A DNA stretch of 64,000 bases, taken from positions 62,001 through 126,000 of the forward strand of contig NJFT01000038.1 of the NCBI GenBank assembly GCA_002221725.1, written 5' to 3'. Of this stretch, positions 12,411 to 22,107 are shown piece by piece. A program made the position numbers and the translations under genes. Numbering within the stretch: position 1 is the stretch's first letter; the number at the start of each line of letters is the position of its first letter. The notes beneath the pieces were generated by a model. That model did no database searches. It was not told the origin of the DNA and saw only the letters and a list, made by a program, of their open reading frames with translations. Source of the DNA: Scedosporium boydii (lineage: Eukaryota > Ascomycota > Sordariomycetes > Microascales > Microascaceae).

Positions 12411-12520
12411 TTCGTAAGTTTCGGACTAGTTACAAGACGAGGACGATTTGCGAGCTAGTGCTAGGCAATCCGCAGGACCTTGTGCAAAAGCCGCATGCCG
12501 AATCGGAGAGTTACTCGCCC
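12411..12520 (+). pseudogene. Decayed second copy of the hydrolase 3' end
   Basis: This stretch aligns with 12180-12290, the part of the hydrolase gene encoding VCKFGPSEEDQDNLELVLAN. Shared blocks include GTAAGTTT, ACGATTTG against ACAATTTG, and the AATCCGCAGGACCTT / AATGTCCAAGACCTT stretch. The copy has lost its frame through stops and indels. It lies between the hydrolase stop and the NACHT ORF start, where the junction of a hydrolase-NACHT fusion would be. Confidence 0.65.
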
Positions 12521-12581
12521 CGCCCACTATAGCCTAGGAAAAGACTCCCTCTGCGGTCGTGTTTAGTCTAATAGAAACAAT

Positions 12582-15182
12582 ATGTCACTAAGCGCTTCCA
12601 ACAAATATATTAACTACTGGAAATGTGTAGGTCCCTCCAAGTCTCAGCACTTAGATTCCGAGCAGAGACGAAAGAAGATAGAATGGCTCCAGAAACTCTA
12701 TTGTCCATACCGAGATCACAAGGACCGAAATCCATCTCGAGTCGAAGGGACGTGCGACTGGTTCACAAACCATCCACTCTTTCAACAATGGCGTCAGAGC
12801 ACAGCTGCCTCGCTCTGGGTGTCTGCTGACCCGGGATGTGGCAAGTCGGTTCTGGCTAAGTACTTGGTCGATGAAGTGTTGCCAAGCACAACTACAAGAA
12901 CAACATGCTACTTCTTCTTTAAGGAGGACTTTGAAACCCAGCAATCTTCAGTGACTGCATTATGTTGCATCTTACATCAACTCTTTGTCCATTCTCCAGC
13001 CCTCTTTTCATCCTGGATCCTCAAAAAGTTCGAACAAAAAGGGGCTACACTTCTCACATCCTTCGGCGACCTCTGGGATATTCTCATCTCCGCCACCAAT
13101 GGCCATCAGAGGAGAGAGGTTGTCTGTATCTTCGATGCTCTTGATGAATGCGAAAAAACAGAGAGGAATCAGCTAATCGATGCCATCAGCAAGTTCTCCT
13201 CACAAACAGCAACCGGCCGCCAGCCGCTAAAGTTCCTTCTCACAAGCCGGCCCTATGTGGATATTAAGAGACGTTTTAGAGCAGAATGTCAGCTGCCTAT
13301 AATCCACTTAAGCGGAGAAAATGAGGAGGAAACAACTAAGATATCCTCTGAGATTGATATAGTTATCAAGAGCCGAGCAACGGAGATAAGTCAAGTACTT
13401 AAACTTGAACCCAATGAGCAGAATGTTCTCATAAAAGAACTTTCTCAAATCCCAAACCGCACTTACTTATGGGCTCACCTGATCTTTGAAGAGTTGCTGA
13501 ATAGCACCCTTCTCACGCCTAGCAAAATTCGATCGGAAATTCGCAATATTCCTCGCACAGTTTCTGATGCATACGAGAGGATCCTATCGAAAAGTCAAAA
13601 TTTTTATCTTACTCGGAAACTTCTTCATATTATTTTGGCAGCAGCAAAGCCACTTACTCTTCCCGAGATGGCCCTAGCCTTAATGATAAGGTCTAAGCAT
13701 CAATCGATTAGCGACCTAGACCTAGCATCGGAGGATCAATTCTATGATTATATCAGGCAGCTTTGCGGGCTTTTTGTTATCATTGTCGATTCGAAAGTCT
13801 ACCTTCTTCATCAAACTGCGCGCGAGTACTTGGTCTCACTATCGGAATCCTCGCCGCCTCTTACTAGCCGGTGGCAATGTTCCTTTTATCCCCAGGAGTC
13901 GCATCGTATCCTTGCTGAGATCTGCATACGACGGCTCTCTCTATCAGATTTCGATCTCATCAGCTTTAGAGCAAGTACGGATCGAGATCAGTATCTTACA
14001 ACACATACATTTCTACAATATGCAGCGCATAACTGGGCTGATCACTTTCGCGAAGCAAACTGGAATAGCGACGACAATTGGGCAGTTGAGAAGGCAATAT
14101 TATACTGTCATCCAGGCCTACCAACCTCTACGTGGTTTGAAATATATCGAACATTTTCAATACAGGATACGCCAAGCCACGATACACCTCTTTTAGTCGC
14201 AGCTTATTTCGGTCTAAACCGTGTTGTGGAGCGGCTTCCTAAGAAGGTTTTCAAGGGTGTAAACCTTAGGGATAGGATGTTTGGAAGGTCAGCAATTTCC
14301 TGGGCTGCTGGTGGAGGCCACGTCACAGTCTTGCAACAGCTCCTCTGTGACAGTGCAATAAGGCCGTTCCTCCACACCAGCGCTAATGTAAACATAAAGG
14401 ATCATGATGGCAGGACACCACTTCACTGGGCTTCCCGGTTCGGCCACGATATGGTGGTCCAGCAGCTCCTTGCTGCTGGCGCTGATGTTGACATAAAGGA
14501 TCATGATGGCAGGACACCGCTTCACTGGGGTTCTCGGAGCGGCCACGATATGGTGGTCCAACAGCTCCTTGCTGCTGGCGCTGATGTTGACATAAAGGAT
14601 CATAACTTTGTTGACATAAAGGATCATAACTTTGGCGAGACACCGCTTTACCTGGCTTCCCGGTTCGGCCACGATATGGTGGTCCAACAGCTCCTTGCTG
14701 CTGGCGCTGATGTTAACATAAAGGATCATAACTTTGGCGAGACACCGCTTCACTGGGCTTCCCGGTTCGGCCACGATATGGTAGTCCAACAACTCCTTGC
14801 TGCTGGTGCTGATGTTGACATAAAGGATCATAACTTTGGCGAGACACCGCTTTACCTGGCTTCCCGGGGCGGCTATGGTGTAATAGTCCAACAGCTCCTT
14901 GCTGCTGGCGCTGATGTTAACATAAAGGATCATGGCTTTGGCGAGACACCGCTTCACTGGGCTTCCCGGTTCGGCCACGATATGGTAGTCCAACAGCTTC
15001 TTGCTGCTGGTGCTGATGTTAACATAAAGGATCATGGTGGCAATACACCACTTCACTGGGCTTCCCGGGGCGGCTATGGTGTAATAGTCCAGAAGCTTCT
15101 TGCTGCTGGTGCTGATGTTAGCATAAAGGATCGTGATGGCACCCGGGGACGGCCACGATATGACAGTCCAGAAGCTCCTTGA
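12582..15182 (+). CDS. NACHT-ankyrin STAND receptor (NLR-like), C-terminus frameshifted
   Basis: This single-exon ORF of 866 residues is a fungal NLR. Residues 1-65 are a linker ending in CDWFTNHPLFQQW, the typical pre-NACHT segment. The NACHT NTPase follows with P-loop ADPGCGKSVLAK (~residue 85), Walker B VCIFDALDECEK (~185), and FLLTSRP (~222). A winged-helix-like region (LTLPEMALALM) and a helical linker come next. From about residue 610 there are seven near-identical 33-34-residue ankyrin repeats (GHDMVVQQLLAAGADV...). Such proteins are non-self or stress sensors that oligomerise on ligand binding. A ~20-bp deletion near 15140 shifts the eighth repeat out of frame, so the protein ends in an unrelated tail (RGRPRYDSPEAP). 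The upstream hydrolase ORF may once have been fused to it. Confidence 0.88.
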   Translation: MSLSASNKYINYWKCVGPSKSQHLDSEQRRKKIEWLQKLYCPYRDHKDRNPSRVEGTCDWFTNHPLFQQWRQSTAASLWVSADPGCGKSVLAKYLVDEVLPSTTTRTTCYFFFKEDFETQQSSVTALCCILHQLFVHSPALFSSWILKKFEQKGATLLTSFGDLWDILISATNGHQRREVVCIFDALDECEKTERNQLIDAISKFSSQTATGRQPLKFLLTSRPYVDIKRRFRAECQLPIIHLSGENEEETTKISSEIDIVIKSRATEISQVLKLEPNEQNVLIKELSQIPNRTYLWAHLIFEELLNSTLLTPSKIRSEIRNIPRTVSDAYERILSKSQNFYLTRKLLHIILAAAKPLTLPEMALALMIRSKHQSISDLDLASEDQFYDYIRQLCGLFVIIVDSKVYLLHQTAREYLVSLSESSPPLTSRWQCSFYPQESHRILAEICIRRLSLSDFDLISFRASTDRDQYLTTHTFLQYAAHNWADHFREANWNSDDNWAVEKAILYCHPGLPTSTWFEIYRTFSIQDTPSHDTPLLVAAYFGLNRVVERLPKKVFKGVNLRDRMFGRSAISWAAGGGHVTVLQQLLCDSAIRPFLHTSANVNIKDHDGRTPLHWASRFGHDMVVQQLLAAGADVDIKDHDGRTPLHWGSRSGHDMVVQQLLAAGADVDIKDHNFVDIKDHNFGETPLYLASRFGHDMVVQQLLAAGADVNIKDHNFGETPLHWASRFGHDMVVQQLLAAGADVDIKDHNFGETPLYLASRGGYGVIVQQLLAAGADVNIKDHGFGETPLHWASRFGHDMVVQQLLAAGADVNIKDHGGNTPLHWASRGGYGVIVQKLLAAGADVSIKDRDGTRGRPRYDSPEAP
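14409..15136 (+). repeat. Tandem ankyrin-repeat DNA, ~99-102 bp units
   Basis: Seven in-frame units of 99-102 bp are nearly identical at DNA level. Differences concentrate at a few codons: FGHDMVV versus GGYGVIV, LHW versus LYL, and DVD versus DVN. This is the array of the NACHT-ankyrin ORF. Such homogeneity implies recent unit exchange or expansion. Confidence 0.9.
14586..14633 (+). repeat. 24-bp perfect tandem duplication inside one ankyrin repeat
   Basis: A 24-bp block (14586-14609) is repeated immediately (14610-14633). It adds eight residues (VDIKDHNF twice), so one repeat is 41-42 residues long instead of 33-34. The frame is kept, but the ankyrin loop is lengthened. Confidence 0.95.
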
Positions 15183-16049
15183 TAGTGGACCCATAATGTA
15201 ATAAAGCTGCTGTAAAGGATCGCGACAATGGCCAGACAGACCTGGCGCTGGTTTGGCCAAGGTATAACTCGAACTCCTCAAGCGATTATGTTATATTCTA
15301 TTCCCTCTGCCAAAGAAGGGTTCTAGGGGATATGTTGTTTATATAGTTTACATTTCAAGGTGGCGAGTATTCGCATGGAATATGCACGAGACACACTCCC
15401 CATCACCATCTTCTGGGGGGTTCCGGCTGTGTTGGACCTGGGATCGCTATCTCATTTGCCTTCTCCAAGTGGCAAAAGAAGTTTGCGAATCCCGGAGTTT
15501 GCCAAGGATGGATAACTGAAAGCCCCCAGAAACCTGTGGAAACTCTTCAATGGTCACATTCCTACCGAGGCAGGATGAGCGAACTAGATGTGTGTCTGAA
15601 AGTTAGACTTGGCTCTCACCATAACAGAAAGCGTTGCTTGACTGACTGGCGATCATTCTTTTGTCTATTGAAACCCCGAAATCCATTCTTCCATGAGCTT
15701 GTCACCAGCCACAAGAGAACGGACCGGCCACTGGTGGTAATCGAATATGCCAAGCAGGTTGGTGTCCTCTAGTACTAGAACGAATGCCTTCTACCGCGTC
15801 CACCGAGCGTTCCTGGCGGGGCACTGCGGAGCCGCATTGCCGGCTCCCTTGACCCCGGGCCGCTTATTTCTTTCCTCAGGGCCAGGGTCTCTAACAGAAT
15901 ATCGTCATTGACGTGGTTGGCTGGCATGTCGACCCATCCTCTTGTGGTTATTGGCCTTCTTTGGAGCTTTTTTTATAAACGCCATCGATAACCTCCGGAA
16001 GACAGGCGAGCAAATGTAGTCTTTCCCATTTGGAATGTCGAACACGGGT
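15183..16049. other. Inter-NLR spacer with decayed ankyrin sequence at its left end
   Basis: From 15183 to about 15290 the DNA still resembles ankyrin coding sequence in a shifted frame (for example RDNGQTDLALV), continuing the broken array. The rest shows no gene. One 78-codon frame at 15536 has no recognisable feature and is not called. Confidence 0.55.
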
Positions 16050-16436
16050 GAATTGGCTTGTACTCAGGAGTCGGGCTATGTCGCCAGGCTCTCACCATGT
16101 TTTGCCCTGAGGCTTTCCCCCAAACGAGAATGCATATAGCCCTCCAGGTAGCCATCGGGCTTCCATTCCATTCCATGCATAGGGCATTACCCCGCGCAGC
16201 CTTACGTCGACTTCGCCCCAAACCAAACCAACAGGGCGGGCTGGCATCATTGGGTTTTAACCAACAGACCACCGTCAAGGGTTCGCATGTCCTCCCCCCC
16301 CTCCCCAACAAAATTCAAACTCCTCAAAATCGACTATTGTAGTTTTATATTCTACGAGCATATCGGTTCGTAGATACGTCCATTTTCAGAAGCGCCATCA
16401 CAATGAGTTTTGGGTTTTCAGTCGGCGATTTCATCG
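16050..16436 (+). repeat. Diverged direct repeat, copy 2 (NLR 5' flank)
   Basis: This copy matches 10530-10861 in order and orientation. It covers the presumed promoter, the 5' leader and the first codons of the downstream NLR gene, whose ATG lies at 16403. Confidence 0.85.
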
Positions 16437-19400
16437 CCGTGATCGACAAAGCGAAGAAGTTGCACGATCGATTCGTCGACGCACCGGCTCAATTCAAAGC
16501 CATATCAAATGGGTATGTTTGTCTGGACCTTATATTACCGAAGCTAATATAGTTCCAAACAGGGTGTCGAGCCTTACTGGCGTCCTCAAAGACATCGAAA
16601 CCCTTCTGCCAGAGCACCATCTGAGCGACTGGCAAGAGAAACAACTAAAGAGTCTCCTTGAGGAATGCCACAACGTTGTCAACGCTGTTGGAATCTTGGT
16701 GAATAAAAATTACTGCCTCGAACCTTCGAATGCACATGGAATACGTGGAAAAGCTCAAAGGACCTGGAAGAGATTGATGTTGGAGCCGAAGGACATACAG
16801 GAACTTCGCTCGCGCATGCAGTTGAATGTGGCATGCCTGGGCGCCTTCACTCAGAGTCTGACAAGGTACTGTCTCCGTGCCCCAGCATCAATACAGACCA
16901 TTATACTTAGTATAACAGCAAGGTGGCAGTGGAAACTCAAGCGTCGGTTAAGATGCTTCACAAACGCCAAGACAACCGCGAGCAAAACGAAGAGCATACG
17001 CTGATCCACAACTGGCTTTCCACCATTGACTATGGCTCCCAACAGAGTGATTACATTCAGAGGAGGGGCCTAAAAACGGGCGAATGGCTTCTGAACTCTC
17101 AAGAATTTCGAACGTGGCTTGGGATGGATAAACAGACACTGTTCTGTCCGGGAATTCCTGGCGCTGGAAAGACGATTCTTACTGCAGTCGTTGTCGAGCA
17201 CGTCATCAGCAAGTTTGGTCAAGACCCAGATGCTGGGATTGCCTACATTTATTGCAACTTCCGAGAAAGAGAGAATCAACAACTTGACAACCTGCTCGCC
17301 AGCCTTCTTTTGCAGCTCAGCAGGACAAAACCGTCCACGCCGAGGGTTGTAGCGGATCTTTATGAGCGGCATAACCCCCGTCAGACACGACCATCCATTG
17401 ATGAACTCTCAAAGGCCCTCCAGTCCGTCGCTGCTTCATACACGAAGGTTTTCATTATCGTTGACGCCCTTGACGAGTGCCAGACAGATAAGCGATGTCG
17501 AGACAAGCTCCTCGACGAAGTATTTGCCATCCAGGAGAAATGCAATGCAAACCTCTTCATGACATCAAGGTTCATCCCAGACATCACTCGCAAGTTTGAC
17601 GCGAAGCCGCAGTTGGAAATTCGAGCAACTAGGGAAGACATAGAGCGGTATTTGGACAGTCATATGGAAAACCTGGATTCGATCGACGACTGGGACCAGG
17701 ACCTACAGGAGGAGATAAAGGAGGCAATATCGCAAGCCGTTGATGGGATGTACGTTGAGATGTTACTCCGTCGTGGAGATTCTCCTAACTCTTCTTCAGG
17801 TTCCTTTTGGCGAAGCTTTACCTCGACGCGCTCGACGATATGATTTCGGTGTGGGAAGTTAGAAAAGCGCTAAGGCAGTTCCAGGTGCAAAGTCCAGGAT
17901 CAAAGGAAGCCGAGCAGCAGGAAGTATTGGATGGAGCATATGACGAAGCCATGAGGAGGATCACGGGCCAGAAACCACGCTTTCGAAAGCTCGCGGAGAA
18001 AGTTCTATACTGGATAGTCTGCGGCCGAAGACCCCTGACAATATCAGAAATCCAGACTGCTCTTGCGGTAGACGTCGGAGACATCGAGCTTAACGAACAG
18101 AAAATGACGTCGGTCAACCGAATGGTTTCGGTATGTGCTGGATTGGTCACAGTTGACGAGGAGGGCCATATCATCCGCCTAGTGCACTACACAACACAAG
18201 AGTACTTCCAGCGGAATCAAGCACGGTGGTTTCCGGCTGCTGAGGCAGATATTACGACAATTTGTACCACTTACCTCTCATTTGACGTCTTTGAGAGCGG
18301 GCCGTGTCAGACCGATAATGCCTTTAATGAGCGGCTACATTCGAACCGGCTCTACGACTACGCTGCCCGCAATTGGGGACATCACGCTCGCAATGCTGTA
18401 GAAAGCAGCCAGGAATCCGGAACCTCGGCGCAGGAGGAGGCAAGACAAGTAGTATTGGGCTTTCTAGGGAGAAAAACGAACTCTGAGGCTGGGTTCCAAG
18501 CATTATTCGCTACGAAAGTACCGGGTGCAGAAGGTTTATATTATAGCCAACACTTTCCACGTGAGACTTCAGCACTCCATCTGGCAGCATATTTCGGGAT
18601 TAAGTTTATATTCGAGACTCTTCTTGATACTGATCGTGGAGCTGATCCTGATATCAAAGATAACCATAGCTGGACGCCACTACACTGGGCTGCTGAGAAC
18701 GGCCATGAGGCTGTTGTGAAACTTCTTCTTGATCGTGGAGCTGATCCTGATGCCAAAGATAACCACAATGGCAGGACACCGCTATACCAGGCCGCTCAGG
18801 GCGGCCATGAGGCGGTTGTGAAACTTCTTCTTGATCGTGGAGCTGATCCTGAGATCAAAGATAACTACAGCTGGACGCCGCTATACCGAGCTGCTGGGGG
18901 CGGCCATGAGGCGGTTGTGAAGCTTCTTCTTGATCGTGGAGCTGATCCTGATATCAAAGATGATGATGGCTGGACGCCGCTATACCGGGCTGCTTGGGGC
19001 GGCCATGAGGCGGTTGTGAAACTTCTTCTTGATCGTGGGGCTGATCCTGATATCAAAGATAACTACAGCTGGACACCGCTATACCAGGCTGCTGAGGGCG
19101 GCCATGAGGCTGTTGTGAAACTTCTTCTTGATCGTGGAGCTGATCCTGATATCAAAGATGATGATGGCGGGACGCCGCTATACCAGGCCGCTTGGGGCGG
19201 CCATGAGGCGGTTGTGAAACTTCTTCTTGATCGTGGGGCTGATCCTGAGATCAAAGATGATGATGGCGGGACGCCGCTACACCAGGCTGCTGAGGGCGGC
19301 CATGAGGCTGTTGTGAAGCTTCTTCTTGATCGTGGAGCTGATCCCGATATCAAAGACAACCACAATGGCCGGACGCCGCTACACCGGGCCGCTGGGGGCG

Positions 19401-19606
19401 GCCATGAGGCTGTTGTGAAACTTCTTCTTACTACTGCTAACATCGACATCGATCAACAAGATTTTTACGGCCAAAATCCAACTCAAGTTGCATATTTCAG
19501 TAACCACTCTCATATCGAGGACTATTTAATTGCACAAGGTGCTTCCATCGATGACTTTTTCGGCCTGGCCAACTTATTTTCGGAAGGTAGCTGCTGTGGG
19601 CTTTGA
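16403..19606 (+). CDS. STAND receptor: helical N-domain, NACHT, ankyrin repeats
   Basis: This intact NLR-like gene has four inferred exons: 16403-16512, 16563-16865, 16919-17749 and 17800-19606. Introns are 50-53 bp with consensus ends and keep frame. The ATG (ATCACAATGAG) lies upstream of the first long frame. Residues 1-140 form an all-helical domain of the type found at fungal STAND N-termini (MSFGFSVGDFIAV...KKLHDRF), probably a signalling or death-effector domain. The NACHT has P-loop CPGIPGAGKTIL, Walker B FIIVDALDECQ and FMTSRF, then a winged-helix-like segment (LTISEIQTAL). The C-terminus carries eight near-identical ankyrin repeats plus degenerate flanking ones. A role in non-self recognition or programmed cell death is inferred from architecture. 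It shares its 5' flank with the locus at 10.5 kb. Confidence 0.92.
18662..19430 (+). repeat. Tandem ankyrin-repeat DNA of the second NLR, eight units
   Basis: Eight units of 99-102 bp encode TPLYxAAxGGHEAVVKLLLDRGADPDIKD with almost no change in the helices. Variation is confined to the residues before TPL (NYSW, DDGW, DDGG, NHNGR) and the residue after AA (E, Q, G, W). The two NLR arrays are not obviously derived from each other. Confidence 0.9.
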
Positions 19607-20766
19607 GAGAATTTGCTAGTTTATAGCGGATAGAGTTGGAATGTTCGGCTGACTGTTGATAAAAAGATAAAATGGTTAAAAATGGTTATTATTTACCTAT
19701 TACTTTTGCTATTACCTTTGCAAGAGAGAGGCCAGGGGAAAATATTTCATATAAACTATTTGAATTTGCCTCCGGGTTTCTAGATGGTTCCAGTCGCTCG
19801 CTAGCTTGCACGCCGCGAAACTTCACGAGATAAACAACTTTTTTTTCGATTCGTTAACGAATGAAGCTTAATTGCTATATATAAAAAATGAGGGACAGAA
19901 AAGAACATCACAAAGATATTCTAACTAAAGCACGTAGGGGGATATCTGTATTATGATCCATCAGACAGGGATAACATGGCTTCCTTGCTCGCTGACCAGA
20001 TCAAGCCGGCTCCTTCATCAACTGCATGACCATTTGCCTACGGAGGGCTTGCCTTCAAAGGAGGCCTTTCTGGATCATACCGCTGAAACGAATTAGTGTA
20101 GGGGCTTTGACAGAGGCGAACAAGGCCATCAAATCAACCAAACATCTTTTCAGCCGAGAAGAAGACTGAGACTCCAAGGAGAACGGGATAGAGAATGAAG
20201 GATGTTATGTGTTGAACGAGCATCAAACAAGGCTGTGATCAAACGAAGAAGTTTATCTGAAGTAGGACATGGCAGTTTGTCCCTCTTCTAGGAGACCATC
20301 GTGTTGTTCGTACAACATTGTTATGGTCTCACGTCAATGCTTACACCGATTACCAAGTCTGTATTACTGGTAAATGTTCTTTCGGCTCTATCCGTTGTGG
20401 TTCTTGCGCAAGTAACTAATGAATTGTTGCCTCTATATAGGCCAGTGGTAAAATCCGGCAAGGACTTTGTATTATCTAAGTCATGAGAAAACCCTGTGGA
20501 TTTGAGAATATGAGTTGAATCTACTAGAGGCTTTCGATGGTTTGGGGATATCCCCTCCTAAAGACTCGTTGGTTCCTCGTTTGTGGGTATTGGCCTATGG
20601 AATCCGGACATACCCGGGAGAATAGGGTCAGCACGGCCGGAGGAGAAGCAATCACTTGTGTACGCTGTACTTAGATCTACTGCGGATAATATAGCAATTC
20701 CATAGTAGGATAGCTAGAGCCCTTCCTATCTTGAAGGGGGGCACCTCGCACACCGAGAAGCGTTGC
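19607..20766. other. Gene-free stretch after the second NLR
   Basis: AT-richer DNA follows the NLR stop and probably contains its 3' UTR. No reading frame with protein-like composition was found. It passes into the relic-rich block near 20.8 kb. Confidence 0.45.
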
Positions 20767-21611
20767 TTAAGGCGAAAACGAGACAATTTTCTGGTGAACT
20801 TGCCAGGAGAGAGGAAAAAGAGTGCTATCAAACTGACTCCTAGGCTTACGAGACGGGAGCCGGCCCATCGGATTCGTCCATAGACAATGGAGAGGCGATG
20901 GTAAAGTTCTCTGACTTTTGATTTGTAGCGTTATTGATGGTAAAGTAGTTGCAGTTGCCAAACATTATATTATTTAAGGTAGAGTCTTGGTCACCGTTCC
21001 TGTTCTGATCATCCGGGCGTTCTCGTTTTGTTCGTTCAGTATGATACTGGACTCGGGACGAGTCCCGTTCTCCAAATCAGAAGCTTTCATAAATTGCTCA
21101 TTCGCCTGGCAGACTTTATCTAAACGGTATGGGAAGTATTGGCCCCCATCTGCATCGATAAATCCCTGGACAGCATTAACGACATAGAGCCCGTCATGTC
21201 GGATATCAACAGATGGTGCCCAGGCACCTCCTACCCTTGAAGAACGCAACACCCCGATCGGATTTCCGTGTTCGTGGGATGATGCAAGAGCTATATAGGA
21301 GGAGCTCAATTGCCATCAAAAGACGCCATGGGACAGGTAAGCGCGAAGGTGGTGTTTCTTGATCGATATAAGGGGTTGCAGATCTCGGTATCGGACAAAA
21401 GAAACAGAAGTAATAAGAAAGAAATCAGGAGTGAGGTGGCAAAGACAAACAGGCCGTCTTTGGTCGCTGTCATTTTAGACGTAAGACTGTACTCTAATGA
21501 TGCCTTCCTCCGTGTATATAGCATGTCTTGATTTATTGATGCATTCGAGGTGGCATTATGTATCGAAGCGTATATGAAAAGCCCTGTGTCTGATGTAGGG
21601 AAACAGCACAC
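20767..21611 (-). pseudogene. Broken SRA/YDG-like domain gene relic
   Basis: The minus-strand frame at 21309-20974 contains GNPIGVLRSSR, then DIRHDGLYVVNAV and YFPYRLDKVCQ. These match the order of the SRA-YDG fold (a GNxxRVxR strand, the YDGLY-like box and a (W/Y)xFRLxK strand). SRA domains bind modified or hemimethylated DNA. The upstream frame (21611-21306) ends in SFDGN followed by TGA. The next frame resumes after a short interruption containing TATATA, so the gene is broken by an indel. No intact start or full domain is visible. The assignment rests on motif memory, not a search. Confidence 0.5.
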
Positions 21612-22107
21612 AATTTCAGTGAATGGCTAGTCCGACAGTAAGCGTACAAACCAAAGTGTATCGTTTTCTCGAGATTGAAAGTCGACGCGCGCAGCGTTGT
21701 CTTCGGCGCTGTCGCTATTCGAGTCATTGGATGGTGCAGATTTCAAAGCCTTTGGCCTGCCTGCTTTTCACTCTCAGGGCCATGAGGAATATTCTTCGTC
21801 TGTATATCTTTTTCGTACATCCTTGTACAGCTTGTAATTCGGGTCACCCTATGTAGATCCCACTGAAGGGTGAACTCAGCCTCGCTGTTTTGAATCATGC
21901 CATTACCCGTGCATTTTCTTCGCCTGTCGTTTTTTATAGTGTCACAAAAGGCGCCGGTACATCTAGGCGGGCGTGCCCAGATATGTATTATTTAACTCTC
22001 ACACGCCGATGAGGCTAGTCGTCGAGGACCATCAGAACGCGCGAACCAGTATGCCCCCGCGGACCCATCATGAAGCCAAATTCTCTGTCAGCGTGTTTCT
22101 GACAGAT

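Noticed and set aside
14289..15281. 330-codon minus-strand frame with internal repeats
   Set aside because: It is the antisense shadow of the tandem ankyrin units; repeating DNA keeps several frames open at once.
14409..19430. CRISPR-like regularly spaced repeats
   Set aside because: The 99-102 bp units are coding ankyrin repeats in a eukaryotic genome; there are no short palindromic repeats with unique spacers.
18541..19449. Minus-strand repeated frames in the second NLR (…SAPRSRRSFTTASWPP…)
   Set aside because: These are again antisense of ankyrin repeats, with no independent features.
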